Below, piece by piece: positions 27,702 to 41,900 of a stretch of 64,000 nt of DNA; positions within the stretch are counted from its first letter, which is position 1; each line of letters begins with the position of its first letter. Location: contig NC_067120.1 in the NCBI RefSeq assembly GCF_021347895.1, forward strand, positions 18,585,361 to 18,649,360, written 5' to 3'. Under the pieces are notes generated by a model. The model did not search any database and was not told the DNA's origin. It saw only the letters and a list, made by a program, of their open reading frames with translations. The position numbers were made by a program, and so were the translations under genes. This stretch comes from Acanthochromis polyacanthus. Lineage: Eukaryota; Chordata; Actinopteri; Pomacentridae.

Positions 27702-30700
27702 TTATAATAGCTGACAAATGATGTAAGCATTCAGAGAACATTCGCGTGTCACTTTCCAGACAGCGTTCTCTGTCACCATGGTGCAGCCTGTTTCCTGGAT
27801 GGACCTGTCTGGCTGCCCTTGTCCCCATTTGGTGAAGGTCAGAGGTCGCTTTTTCATATCAAACTCAAAATCCCCCTCTGCCTTTTTATTGTTGACGCCG
27901 ATCCAGGCCCTTTTATCAGCCTCACCATACAACTGAGTCAGCATGCTGTTCTCCTCCTCGTTCTGTGGTAAAGCCAGCTCTAAGCCTCGTTGGGAGCAGA
28001 AGTCTACGGCATTCGAGAAGGATCCTCTCTCCTTGCTGGACACAAAGTGTTTCTGACCAACGCTCCGAACAAAATCAAAGTTTATAGCTGGAAAGAAGAA
28101 AGCAGCATGAAACAAATCGGGGTTAATGCAAACAGGTGAACACTTTTGCTTTCTAAAACCTGAAAATTGTATTTTATGAATGGCATTTCCATTTGTTCCT
28201 CATTCACTGTGGTTAAATCCAGGCCTGTGTCAACAAAACACTCTTCAGCTACGTTATATTCAGTGAAAGTTCAAAGAGAAAAACAGCTTAAAGTAGTTAT
28301 GATGACTTATGGTTTGCTGATTCTATAACACTGTGCTTTATATTCTACACCGATCGGGCATAACGTTATGACCACCTGCCTAATATTGCTCTGGTCTCCT
28401 TCATGCTGCCAAAACTCCTCTGACCCAGTGGGACATGGACACAGGTCCTCTGGGGATGTCCTGTGGCACTGGAATAGTGGCAGTGAATTCTGTGGGACCT
28501 GTGGGTGTCAAAGTGGGACCTGCAGAGATCAGGTTTATCCTGGTACATCCCACAGATGCTCAATAAGATTTGAATGTGGGGAGACAGGAACCCAGGTGAA
28601 CAGCTTAGCTCTGTCGTGTTCCCCGGGCCACTCTTGAGCAGTTTGTGGTGTATCGAGGTGCATTGTCCTGCTGAGGGTGGAAACTGGCATCAAGGACTGC
28701 TGTTATCATGGGGGGTTTGGGGTTGCTTGAACTGCAATGCTTAGGCGGGTGGTACATGTCAAACATCCACATGAAGGTCAGGACTCAAGGTTTTCCAGCA
28801 GAAAGTTGCATTAGAACAAGATGACTGATGCTGTTCACTTCACCTGTCAGTGGTCATAATATTGTGGCAGATCGGTGTAAATTCAGCAATGCCAATGTGT
28901 TTTAATATACTATGGTTATAAATGTCCAGGCACCCTGGATAACTTTGGTATTGTTTAACATTTTGAAGGGAATTTTTAAATACAAGAGAAGTGAAGAAAT
29001 ATACAAAGCCTCAATCAAACTGTTCAAAAATTATTGAAATGTTGATGCTCTGCTTCTAGCTGATGACAATTTCATTCATTCTCTGACTCTTCAAACCTTA
29101 TGGTGGACTCTTCAAAGCAACTGGCTGAGCATCAAACACTGAAGCTCCTTTTCAATGCATCAACCACGGATAGAAGTATACATAAAAAATACTGCGGGTA
29201 AGGTAAAAACTCAAAACACAGAAAAAGAGTTTTATACAAAAAAAGTCAAAGCACTTAAAGAGTTGGAAGTAATTATCATCCACATGCATTCACTTCTGAT
29301 ACTGCTCCTTTGGACATATTGAATAGACCACTTACCCAATTCTAACACAGTGATGGTCCTCCGTAAGGTCTCAACGTCCTGGCGTACATGCCCAAAAGAA
29401 TCTGGATGAAGAAATATAAGTTAGGCTACCAGAGTTGCATTTAGTCTTAAGTCACAGCAGTCATTGATTACATTTTAGGTTGAATAGTTTCTGGATTTAA
29501 AATGAGAAACCCAAAGTGAATAAATATGTGTCTCTCAATAAACATTTAAACATTAGAAAAGTAGAATTGCTGCAGGGCTTAATGTAATTTATAGCATCTC
29601 ATGTTTCCATTTGTATGTGTCTGCACCTCATCTAACAACTATCACACATGGAAGAAATAAAAAATAAATGAACCTGATTGTTTTATTGCAGTAGGCTTAG
29701 TTGTAATGTTGCAGTTACTTAAATTATCTCAGAAAAAGTTTCACCTTGTCCACATATGATAACTGGTCCAGGTGGTCCAGCTGGTCCAAGACGTCCACGT
29801 GGCCCTGGGTCCAAATAAGAACAGGGGGGGGGGGGGGGGGGGATGACTGAAATGAAATATAACTAAAAAGCCAGAACTACACGAGACATTCTGAAAAACA
29901 AAATGCCAGAAAGCTGAAAATCACAGAAGCAACTTCAAAAATCTTGTTGTTACAGAAGTCAGAAGAGTTCATGCTCTGGGGAGCATGAACGTCTCCAGAG
30001 ATTTGAGTCTGGAGAGAATATTTTGATGTCATATTTTAAGATGACTTATATGCAGGTATCAAATTAAATTTCTTTTACTTCCCGACAGGGTGAACTTTAA
30101 TCCTAAAAAATAATTAATCAACTGATGCGAACACGTTGACTTAATATATACAATAAGGGTGACATGTGAGAATCCATACACAGTCAAGGCTGAGCGATTC
30201 ATCACAACACACCAGTGGAAAGAAATGTCTCACTGAAGACGTAAAATCATCTTTATTCAAATATTGGTTTCCAAATGCATTTAGAATTTGAATATATCTT
30301 TACAGATCAATACGTTACAAAGGTCAAATATTACATGAAAGCTGCAGATAAATTCCAATTCTCCCACTCTGGGAGAAGAAATTATTCCAGACTTTAAGAA
30401 GAGTCTTTTTTGGCAATGACCATTCTATAAATGATGGACATCATTTTTTTTCAGGGGCTCAGAGCCTCTAGTAGATGAGATCTGTCTAAAACAGCCGTTT
30501 CTGGCTGCAAAGACTGACTATGTCCATAAAAAAATCTGAAATGCAATGAAAAACTTCAGGCTAAAAACAAAACATATGAGTGGAGGGGGTGATGGTGGCT
30601 GGAGTCTATCCCAGCTGACTTGGGGCAAAGGCAGGGGACACCCTTGACAGGTCGTCAGTCTGTTGCACAGCTACATATACAGACAAGCAATCACACTCAC

Positions 30701-31358
30701 ACTCACACCTATGGACAATTCAGAATAATCAATTAACCTCAGCATATTTTTGGACCGTGAGAGGAAGCCAGAGAACCCACACATGCACAGATAGAATATG
30801 TGAACTCCATGCAGAAAGATCGCGGGAAGGCTGGGACGCCAACCGGGGATCTTCTCACTGCAAGGCGAAAGCACTAACCACCACCCCACTGTGCAACTCT
30901 TTCCTCATACTTAATATTTAATATTTTATTTGTTTATTGGTAGAATTAAATCTTGTGAGAAAAATGTAATGTAATCCAATTCAACCTGACTTGGTCAAAA
31001 GCATTCTTGTGGGAACAAGTAAAAGAATTGCATGAGAACAATGTTGCATCAAGTGAAGACTTTGTATAGAAACGGTGACATGAGAGACCCTACACATCAA
31101 TAGTTTATAAAACTACACCTCAACACCACATTCTAAGAGTGATTTCTATCCTATTTGGGGGACAGCCATTAACATACTTTTATTCATTGTTTGTATTGCT
31201 GTTGTTTTTCTGTCTTCACCTGGAAATCCCTGACTACCAGTTGGTCCCATAGGCCCAGGCTCTCCTCTGTCACCTCGAGGACCAGGAGGACCTGGAAACT
31301 GACTGTAGGCAGTAGAAGCCATCAGGCAGAAGATGGAGAGCAGGAGACACAGCCTCAT
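27702..31358 (-). CDS. collectin gene 2 (mannose/hexose-binding-lectin-like)
   Basis: Four coding exons: 31220-31358 (signal peptide and collagen, nearly identical to gene 1), 29745-29804 (collagen, ending VIICGQG), 29336-29401 (neck, RQDVETLRRT) and 27702-28087 (lectin domain). Junctions are all phase 1. The lectin domain is very close to gene 1 and gene 3, with WIGVN, QPD and four Cys, but W-K-V in place of the WND calcium ligands. Exon 1 is almost unchanged from gene 1 while exon 2 and the neck differ, suggesting recent exchange of the 5' part. A mariner-type MITE sits in intron 3 and a SINE in intron 1. No stop or frameshift is seen, so the gene is probably expressed. Confidence 0.9.
28348..28877. 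mobile_element. mariner-type MITE, 530 bp
   Basis: Terminal inverted repeats CACCGATCGGGCATAACGTT at the left and its near-complement ending CAGATCGGTG at the right, continuing for about 28 bp. The element is bordered by TA on both sides (28346-28347 and 28878-28879), the target duplication of the Tc1/mariner group. The interior is non-coding. Confidence 0.85.
29823..29842. repeat. poly-G tract
   Basis: A run of about 20 G residues lies just upstream, on the gene strand, of the second collagen exon of collectin gene 2. Confidence 0.9.
30585..30897 (-). mobile_element. tRNA-headed SINE-like repeat
   Basis: On the minus strand it starts GTTGCACAGTGGGGTGGTGG, passes GGAGTTCACATATTCTATC and TTAATTGATTATTCTGAATT, and ends near CAGCTGGGATAGACTCCAGC. 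It is the same family as the copy at 50,277-50,655. Confidence 0.75.
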
Positions 31359-31663
31359 CGTCTGAATGCAGGATTAAAATCAATATAAATCATAGCTCAT
31401 GATTTTTCTTTTTACAGTATTCATGTGAAATATTTTTTTAATGTCAGTTAAGACAATGTGTAATCAGATTACTTCATTTCACAGTTCAGAAAGTCAAAAT
31501 GCTTGCCTGTAACTGTAAATTATATGAGTATTTGTCAGATTTCCACATTGCAGCATTTTAAAAAAGCATTCAATTTTCAGCACAAGTATATATGATGATG
31601 TTATTTAGGAGCCATTAGTACTAATCTAGAACAAATTATTGATAAAACAAAAAAGAAACTCAC

Positions 31664-31780
31664 AGTCCAAACAGGAATTATTTCCAAAATATGTTCCTTG
31701 GTTGCTGTTTCACGGAAATGGCAAAAAAAGGTAGGTCAAAGTCGAATATATGAGAGATCCAGCCCACAGGAAATGAGAAG
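31664..31780 (-). promoter_or_regulatory. promoter and 5' UTR exon of collectin gene 2
   Basis: Minus strand: conserved TTTCCTGTGGGCTGGATCTC, then CATATATTCGAC as TATA box (about 31746-31752), a non-coding exon with AACAAGGAACATATTTTGG-like sequence here read on the same strand, and a GTGAGT donor at 31663. Spacing equals that of the other two genes. Confidence 0.65.
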
Positions 31781-31799
31781 CAGTTGAACCATACTGACT

Positions 31800-32702
31800 C
31801 ACTAAACAGAAGCAGAGATGTCACATGGTCTGAGAACAAAGAGCAGCTAATACAAAAGTTTTTTTTTTGGTTAATTTTTCAATTTTTTTGTTTTTCACAT
31901 TGAACTTTTCAAATACAACCACTTTCTGCATCTAATTACTGAGCATATGAACCAGAGAGAAGAGCAGAGTCATGCTTTACCCACAGGGAACAACATTCAC
32001 CATGTTATAAAGTTTCTCCCCCAAGATAAAACTTTAGAAAGAGTTTAGAAGAAAGAGTTCATTCCGGTTACTGCAGAATATGGTACTGCTCAGCTTCTGA
32101 GGGGAAAATGTAAACTATATTGTAAAACAACATGGTTTAACACTGGTAAATATGTAAATCCATGTTCTGAGTGGAGTAGATAGATACAGTAGATAGATAG
32201 ATAGATAGATAGATACGGAATTATCTATGACAAGTTTTTATTGCTATATACTTTATTGTGACACATGCTTTCACAGGACACATGTATAATATCTTGTGTG
32301 TACATCTTCATATGTGCATCTGTGCAACAACAACAATAAAATGCTGTCATGTTTTTTAAGCATAGACTTTTTAGTTTCATGGATGCATATTGGGAAAATG
32401 AAACTGAGTCCACGAAGCAGTTTTGCTTGGAATATTCAAATAATTATATATGAATAAGTTTACCACCACTGTTTTAGGTCCCTAGTATTACATCAAATGA
32501 CGGCAATTTAATAATCCCAGTTCTTGATAAGCATCCACATAATTTTTTTTTTATCAAAACATCATACTGGGTGAAACCTGGTTTCATTTCTTTCAACACA
32601 AGTCTTGACAGAAAGCTTTCAGAAAAAATACAGAATTAAGCAGAGAATATATGTGGATCTTCTGTGGCCCCTGAAAATCGCTGCATGACTTACAAGACCT
32701 TC
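31800..32702. other. intergenic between collectin genes 2 and 3, with (GATA)n
   Basis: No gene is seen. A GATA/TAGA microsatellite lies at about 32178-32216. Near 32,640-32,700 the sequence downstream of the lectin exon matches that below gene 2. Confidence 0.55.
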
Positions 32703-35700
32703 TTAAAATATCTGACAAATAATGTAAGCATTCAGAGAACATTCATGCGTCACTTTCCAGACAGCGTTCTCTGTCACCATGGTGCAGCCTGTTTCCTGGA
32801 TGGACCTGTCTGGCTGCCCTTGTTCCCACTTGGTGAAGGTCAGAGGTCGCTTTTTCATATCAAACTCAAAATCCCCCTCTGCCTTTTTATTGTTGATGCC
32901 GATCCAGGCCCTTTTATCAGCCTCACCATACAACTGAGTCAGCATGCTGTTCTCCTCCTCGTTCTGTGGTAAAGCCAGCTCTAAGCCTCGTTGGGAGCAG
33001 AAGTCTATGGCATTCGAGAAGGATCCTCTCTCCTTGTTGGACACAAAGTATTTCTGTCTGACGCTCCGGACAGAATCAAATGTTATAGCTGGGAAAAAAA
33101 GCACAGCAAATCAAGTTTATATCAATATGCGAACACATTTGCTTTTAATCCAAAACTGTATTGTATTATTGGCTCTGACATTTTTTCACCTGAAAATAAC
33201 TCTCACTATGGAGAAATCCATCGCTTGTCCACAAAAAAACACTGTAGCTACTTTTTACTCTGAAGATTGCAGTGTTCAATGTTTGCTGTCAAATAAAAAC
33301 ATACTTAAAACATTAATGATTCTTTATGTGTATATAGGTTGCCTATTCCATTTTATTGTTGTTCAAGGCTACAGTCATATGTATTTGCACTACAAGTCAA
33401 AAGTGTTAGAACGCCACATTTCATTTTTTTATTGAAATTTAAGTAGTTCAAGCCAAATGAACAGCTTGAAATGGTGCAAAGGTAAATAGATTTTTGTCGA
33501 ATAAAGGATGGTTCCTCAGTGTGTGACATCAATATCAATCATGGAGGAGGAATCATCGTGATCTGGGGCTGTTTTGCTGGATCCAGGGTCAGTGACTTGT
33601 ACAGAGTGAGATGTACCCTGAACCAAAATGGCTACCCCAGCATTCTGCAGCGCCATGCAGTACCCTCTGGTATGTTCCTAGTTGGTCAGGGGTTCATCCT
33701 ACAACAAGATAATGACCCAAAACACAAGTCCACACTATGCCAGAACTACCTTAGGAAAAAAGAACAAGAGGGTAAGCTTGAAAACATGGTGTGGCCAGTG
33801 CACAGTCTCAGACTTAAACCATATAGTGCTAGTTTGGGATGAACTGGACAGAAGAGTGAAAGCACAGCAACCCACAAGGGCCACACATTTACAAGAACTT
33901 CTGCAACAGATTTGGGAAGAACTTTCTGAGGAATATTTGATTTCCATTGTGCAAAGAATGCCACAAATGTGTTGAACTGTTATGTCTGCCAAAGGTGGCT
34001 ACTTTGATGACTAAAAAGTTTAGAATAAAGTTTGTTTTCTAAACTGATTTTTAAAATTTTTTTCTTACTTCATTGATTTATTTGTTCTATACTTTCATTT
34101 CAGAGTACTATGAGATGTTAATATACATAACTGGGGTGTTCTAAAACTTTTTGACCAGCAGTGTATATAGTGAGCTTCTCGTTTTCCTTCTTCTTGATGA
34201 TGCTGTCACTTGGCATTGCTGTCTATTACTAATACCTTCTTCTACAGTTTATCAACCACTACAATGTCTGGTTTATTAGCTGCCACCAGTCTGGATTTGG
34301 GTCCCAAATATCTTCCACCTTTGGAGGTGTCTTCTATTTTGATCATGGGTACTGTCAGCTCATTCTCAGCGCAGATTTTTCTGTACACTATCCCAGTTAT
34401 TTGCTTATGTGCTACATGTATATTGTGCTGCCTGCATCTTACAGCCTGTTATACGCTGGACTGTCTCAGGTGCATCTTTGCGACACCTGAGGTTCCACCT
34501 GACCTGGTGTGGTAGCCGCAGGCCATGCTCCATTAAGGAGGTACAGGGTGAAAGGGCGAGAAAACCCCTGGTTCTCCCCAGAGCTGGCAGATATTATTCA
34601 TGAGCGTAACCTGACTTGGGCCAAGGCAAGGAAAACAGGCTCTACCACTGACTGGTCTGTTTTCAGACAACTAAGAAATAAATGCACTTCTTTAGTTAAG
34701 AAAGCGAAGTCAGAATACTATTTGTCAGTCACCACTGAGAACCTAAATAATCCCCAGAAATTCTGGAAGGGTATTAAATCTCTTTCTGTGAGCAAAAGCT
34801 CTCATGCTCTACCTGCTTATGTTTTAAAGGATTCTGTTCCTGTCTATGACAGAATGGAGGTACTAAATTGTTTTAATGAACATTTTGTATCTTCTGGCTT
34901 TTTGTTTGAATCAGTGGGAGCTGTCTCTGTGAAACCCTACACAGGCCTCCCAATGTACACTGGTGAGCCTTTTAATTTTGTACCTTTCTCCATTCAGGAA
35001 GTCCATAAAGCCCTTAAAAGGGTAGACCATAGAAAACCTTCTGGACCTGATTTAATTGATCCTTATTTTTTTAAAACTGGCAGCTGATTATGTAGCAGTG
35101 CCAATTACAGTTCTTTTTAACCTCATAATGAAAAAAATTTAATTCCCTCAGTTTGGAAATTGGCTTTTGTTCTTCCCTTATTAAAAGGGGGTGACTCAGT
35201 GGTTTTAACTAATTATAGACCAATATCTAATCTATCAGTGCTGGTCAAAATTCTCGAGGCTCTTGTGAGTGAGCAAGTAAAGACATTCCTGTATTCCAAC
35301 GCTGTTTTATCAAAATATCAATCAGGCTACAGAAAAAAAGCACAGCACCATCACAGCTGCAATGAAAGTGGTAAGTGACATTAAAATGACTTGCAACTTG
35401 TCCATTATTACTTGAAAATTGTCTTAAATGACTGAAAAATTGTCCAAATTAACTTGAAACTAGCCCAAAATGTCCAGAAACTTGCCCTCAAACTTGCCTC
35501 GACTGACTGAAACCTGTCCGATACTTTAGAGTATCTTGTGTCTTGACAAGAAACAGCACTGTGCATCACTGTTTATTGATCTGTCTAAAGTCTTTGACAT
35601 TGTTTTTTTTTAACTAATTTTATTTAGTATCAAGATAGTACATTGATCACATACAATCTAGAACACTCCTTGAGAACAAAGCTCCTTGACATTTCTGGTT

Positions 35701-38700
35701 AACAATTACAATTCTTCTTCAGAAGGGCATAAAGAAATTAAGAGATAACACCATAGGTTAATAAAAAAAAAGAAAAAAAAAAAAAAACATACCACAAAAT
35801 AATTTTTGCTTTTCTTTCCTCTCACAAGGGACTGTAAAGGGGCAGCTATCATCTCTATAATGTTCTATTCAGCCAGGTACCGAGTTACAGGTGTCCATTT
35901 ACGTACAAAAATATCTTTTTTCATTTGCAATTGTGCAGTTAGTTCTTCCATTATGTATACCTGTCTCAGTCTCCCAGTCCATTGTTCCACTGTAGGAGGA
36001 TGAGTTCGCCGCCAGGAAACAGTTATCATTTTCCTTGCAATTAACAATAGCACCCTTAAGATATACAAATTGTCTCCATAGAGTAGACCTGTCGGTATAC
36101 ATCCCAAAACATAGTACAAAGGGTTCAAAGGTAAAACAACATTTAAAATAACTACAATCTCATTTTTAATATTCTCCCAAAATTTCCGTAGTCTCGGACA
36201 GTCCCAAAAAATATGTGTATGATCACCAACCATTCCACATCCTCTCCAACATAGTGGTGAGGTTCCTTTAATGAACTCAGAGACCACTTTGGGGGTACTA
36301 AAGTATCTGACCTTAACTTTCCAGTCGAACTCCCTCCACATAGGACTGTTTGTGATCTTATGGCTTGTTATGTTACTTTCCTCCCATTCTTCAACATTAA
36401 TTATGACATTAGCTTCCAACTCCCATTTTTCCTTAATATATGAAGTATCTCCTGCCTCCTCCAATTGCAAGATTTTGTAAATACTTGATATATACTTTTT
36501 TGCTGTCACATTTTTTTCAATCATGTCAATAAAATACTGTTCGATACCTGTTGGTGGTCCCTTTATTGCTTCCCACTCACTGTGTGTCATTAGATAATGC
36601 CTTATTTGAAAGTAACGAAACAGGTCCTTCGCAGGCAACCCAAATCTTTGCTGTAGCTGTGCAAATGATTTCAACTTATCACCTTCCATTAACTGGTTAA
36701 TTGTAATCAGGCCTAAGTCAGCCCATCTTCTAAAGCCCAGATCACACAGAGATGGGTAAAAATCCATATTATCAGCTATAGACATAGCCCTTGATATTGA
36801 ACTCGGTCCTCTCATCCTTTTCCTTACATTTTCCCACACCTTCAATGTATTTTGTACCCAGATGTTTCTAATCTTAATTTTTTTCCAGTGTGTTTTCCCC
36901 AAAAATATTATTGATCGGAGAGGAGACTCTGGGATTGAATTTTGTTCAATCTCCACCCATCCTGTGTCCAAGTCTTTATTAATCCAATTCGCTAATATCC
37001 GTAGTTGGGCTGCCCTGTAATAGTTTCTAAGATTTGGCATTCCCAGACCACCTTTGAGTTTTGGTAAAAGGAGTGTTTTTAGCCTAACTCTGGGTCTTTT
37101 CTTCTGCCAAATAAATTTTGATAGGAGCTTATCTAACATCTTGAAGGTAGTTGCAGGTACTTGTATGGGTAAAGACTGAAAAAGAAATAGAAATCTTGGT
37201 AGAACATTCATTCGAACTGACTCTATTCGTCCCAAGACAGAGAGAGGTAAAATTTCCCATCTAGCAATGTCTGATTTAACTTGTGAAATTAACTTCCCAT
37301 AATTAGCCTGATATAACTGATTGGTCATAGGGGTTAGAATGGTTCCCAGGTATCTAAATCCTTCACTAGCCCAGTGGAAGGGTGCTATACTGTTCAAATG
37401 GGGTGGCCAACTTCCCACTATCATCATGGCTTCTGATTTGGTCTCATTTATCTTGTAGCCTGACAACTCTCCATACTTTTTTAGACTGTTCATTATGACT
37501 GGGACTGAGTTTTCAGGGTTTGTTATATACAGTAAAATATCGTCTGCAAATAACGCAATTTTGTGCATAGTACCCTTTTGGTCATCTATTCCTTGTATTC
37601 CCGAATTTGATCTAATCATCTCCGCTAGTGGTTCTATACTAATTGCAAATAAAGAAGGAGATAAAACATCCCCTTGACGTGTTCCTCTCTGTAGCTCAAA
37701 AAACTGTGAACAGTGACCATTGACCCTGACTCTAGATTTGGGGTTTTTATATAAAGTTTTTATCCAATTAATAAATGTATTGTTAAATCCCATATGTTTC
37801 AGTGTTAATTCCAGATACAGCCAGTCAACTCTATCGAATGCTTTCTCCGCATCTAGGCTGAGAAGCATTGATGGTTCTTCCCTGGCTCTAGCCAGTGACT
37901 GTAGATTTAAAGTTCTTCTAATGTTGTTTGTACCCTGGCGTCCAGGAATAAATCCTGTTTGATCTGGATTAACAAGGGTTGCAATATAGTTCTGTAATCT
38001 TTTATTAAGTATAGATGTCAGTATTTTCAAGTCATTGCACAGTAGACTTATAGGTCTATAAGAACTACATCGAGTGGGGTCTTTGCCCTCTTTGTGTATT
38101 ACTGAGACAATAGCCTCCGACCAACTTCCTGGTGGGTCTTTATTGAATAAGGCATAGTTGTAGACCTCACATAGTGTTGGAGTTAGCTGATCAATAAAGC
38201 ACTTATAAAATTCACCCGGAAACCCATCCGTACCCGGTGATTTATTATTTTTAAGCAACCGAATAGCATCCGAAATCTCCTTCTCAGTAATTGGAGAGGT
38301 TAATTCCTCCGCTTCATTAGTTGTTAGTTTGGAAAGATGAAGATTATTCAGAAATGTTTTAATCTTTTCTTCTTTGTTTTCTAATTCTTGTTTTTTATAG
38401 AGGTCTTTATAATATGCGGCAAAGGCATTGGTAATTTCTTGTGTTTGCATTAACACTGAATTTGTAGTTGGATGCCTAATCTTTGGGACTATCCGACTTG
38501 ATTGAGCTTTGCGAAGCTGGAATGCTAGCAGCTTGCTTGCCCTGTTTCCCATCTCATAATAAGTTCGACTGGTAAATCTAAGTGCCCCTTCCGCTTTGTA
38601 TGTCAAGAGTTCATCTAGTTTTTGTTTGCAATTTTGCAGAGCCTTTAAGTCCTTCTCATTTCTAAACCAGCCCGATCTCACGAGGATTCGTGAAACTGTC

Positions 38701-38946
38701 ACGTAAGTTTTAGTTTCGGTTTCGTGCGCACCAACACGATTTCGTCATGTTTTTCGTGCCGCTCACCACGAAATGCGCACCAATGTATTTTAAACGGCGG
38801 ACTTTTCGTGCCACCCAGAACGTATTTCAAACGAATGTGTGTATTATATTTTTAATGTAAAACCATGGCGAATCCAACGCTATATTTTGCATGACATCGT
38901 CCCTAACCATAACCCTAACCATAACCATAACCCGGTGGTACACTTA

Positions 38947-38992
<46 letters not shown>

Positions 38993-41900
38993 CCCCAATT
39001 TGCATAGGAATTTCAAGAATGTCCGGCGGCCGGCGGCCGCAAACGCGATCACACAAGCAGTATACGCCGATGGACAGCTTAGATCGTCATGAATCCGCTG
39101 GTATAAACCACTTTCAGCTGTGATTACCACAGCGGGTTTCGTTGTGAGCAACACGAAAAACATTTCGTGGTGAGCGGCACGAAAAACATGACGAAATCGT
39201 GTTGGTGCGCACGAAAAAGAAACAAAAAATTTACGTAACAGTTTCACGAATCCCCGTGAGACCGTGTTGTCTAAACTGTTTATGTTTTCTTTCTAATATT
39301 TTTATCTCCTTTTCAAGATTAAGCTGTTTTTCCAGGCGTTGTTTCTTAAGGGCAGTTGACATTGAAATAATTTTTCCTCTAATTACAGCCTTTGCTGCAT
39401 CCCATAGGACTGATGCCGAAACACACCCATTATTATTTGTCTCAAAATAGATTTTAAGTTCTTGACTTATCCTCTCCCTTATGAGAGGATCAGACAGCAT
39501 GGATACATTAAGTCGCCAATATTTAAAAGTCTTACTGGTCCCAAGGTTAAACTGAAGGGTTACAGGTCCATGATCTGATATAGTCACTGGCTCAATATTA
39601 CAGGATTCCACCTTGCCAATATCTTGCTTGGATATACAAAAGAAATCTATTCGAGAATAACTACCATGGACCCCTGACCTAAAAGTGAAGTCTCTTTGTC
39701 TGGGGTGATGGTGACGCCATGCATCTATAAGTCCAAATTCTTTTATCATCGCAATCAGTGATCTAGATTTTTAGTAATGGGTCCACTATCTGGGGGAAGT
39801 TTATCTATTTTTGAATTAAGTACACAATTAAAATCTCCACCCAAGACAATGGTCCCTTTAGCATTACCAGCCAAAAGTGAGGCTATATCATTAAAGAAAT
39901 TTGGACAGTCCTCATTTGGTGCATATATATTTAGAAAAGTTAAATCTATTCCCGCAATTGACCCCACAACCATAACAAATCTGCCCTGATCATCTGAAAT
40001 TTCCTTTTCTTTAGTAAAATACACAGATTTGTTGAATAGTATGGCCACTCCTCTCTTCCTTCCCTTTTGACAAGAAGCACTATACACCTGATCCACCCAT
40101 TCCCTTTTCAATTTCCTGTGTTCAGTTACTGATAAATGGGTTTCTTGAATAAATGCTATGGAAGTTTGCATTTTCTTTAATTGACCAAGAAATTTTTCCT
40201 CTTAATTGGGTTACTGAGTCCATTTATATTATAACTAATACAGTTCACATTTGTCATGATGTCCCTTATGGTATACTGGTATTCTTCGTCCTAAAATTAC
40301 ACAAAACATAAATCTGCCCTTCATAGTGAGTGAACTTAGAACATTTGTCAAGGAATATACAAAGCCTAACAAAACAAACCTGAACATTTCCCTATTCATC
40401 TGTAAGGGAGAACATAGAACTTCCAATTCTCCAGCAGGCTGTCTAAAAAGGATAATCATTGCAGCCTGCTCCCGGTGTTTTAAGGGCAGAGAGGTGCAGC
40501 TGTCACTCTCTGGGAGGATTGCACCAAGTGCAAATAGAGCTAACCACAAAAGTATCAACACCTTGAGGGAAAGCCTTTGCCTTAAAACAGGCTATGTGTG
40601 ATCCACGTATGTCCTGACCTCCTCTCACTAAACCCCCATATTGTAAAATAAAAAATAATCAGAATATTTCGATTTACCAACATCTCAATATATTTCTTAA
40701 ACTAATGTATATTCAGCAGCTTAGCAGCCATTTCTCATGTCCAGTACACTGCAAACTTCCAACGAGTGTGTACCTGTCTGGTTTACACATCACCTTCATT
40801 CATGAGTCTGTTTATGTCCGCGCTGGATAGTGACGTCATGGCTTGTTTCTTCCGCTGGTCACGGCTTTTTCTCTGCACTTGCCATGTGTCTCTTGTCAGC
40901 TCCCTCTGTAGCCTCTCCCTCTCGTCGATTTGGACATTAATTCCCAGCTCCTTTAGGGTGGGGAGTGCATCTACCAAGGTTTCAAACACCTTCTCTCCTG
41001 AATCTGTAGTCATCCTGAGCCGCGCTGGATAGGGACATCTGGCGCGAATCCCCTTTACCTTCAGCTGTTTGATCACCTGGCGCACCTGTCCCCTCCTCTT
41101 CTGCAGTTCTGGAGAGTAATCATGGTCAAAGTAAATCCGTTTCCCCTGAAATGTGATTTCCTGTCCCCATGCGAGCTGCAGCACATGTTCTTTGACAGTG
41201 AAGTCCAAAAAGCGCACGATGATGGAGCGCGGGGGGGCACTCGGGTGCGTCGGTTTCGCCATGAGCGATCTGTGGGCCCTCTCTATCTTCATATCCACAT
41301 CAGGTAGGACTTTCAGAGTGCTTAGCAGAAGCTCCTTCACAAACTCTTTAGCATCTTTCCCCTCACTGCCTTCAGGTACTTGGTAAATCCGAATATTGTT
41401 GCGCCGAAGTCTGTTTTGCAAGTCCTCACATTTTGCCGTCATCTCCGCATCTCTCTTTACAAGGTAGCGGAGCGCCCTCTCGTGTCTTAAACCTCTGTCG
41501 TCAATTTTGCTTATTTCTGATTCCATTTCCTTAATTTTTCCCTCTGTTTTCTCTATCCAGTCTTTTACTTGGGACATGAACTTTTCCAGTTTATTCACCG
41601 ATGCCTGGGTGGTATTATGCGCCTCTTGATTCTCTCTCCTTAGGTCTTTTAACTCGCGGAGAATCGCGGCATCCTCTTTCTCAGCGTCCTCACTCGCGTG
41701 GGTAGGGCTAGCACGATTAGCTTGTGCCGCTAGCGTGGAATCTTTCTTTTCCCGTCCAGAATCGACTTTAAGGGCATTTTTACCGGTTCTCCCGGACGAA
41801 CTCATCTTCGTGTTTCTCACAGTCTCTCTCTTGTCCGGTGCTGCTGATTAGTTTTGTTGATGTTGGAAAATTATCTGGGGGTCTTGCAGAGCGGGAGACT

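Noticed and set aside
28368..28637. 89-codon frame in the mariner MITE
   Set aside because: No transposase motif; the element is a non-coding MITE between inverted ends.
38880..38940. Interstitial telomere (CCCTAACC repeats)
   Set aside because: The repeats are part of a MITE and recur in its second copy at 42,330; they are not a chromosome-fusion relic.
38839..39123. Frame with a poly-Phe run
   Set aside because: Translation of the T tract inside MITE copy 1.
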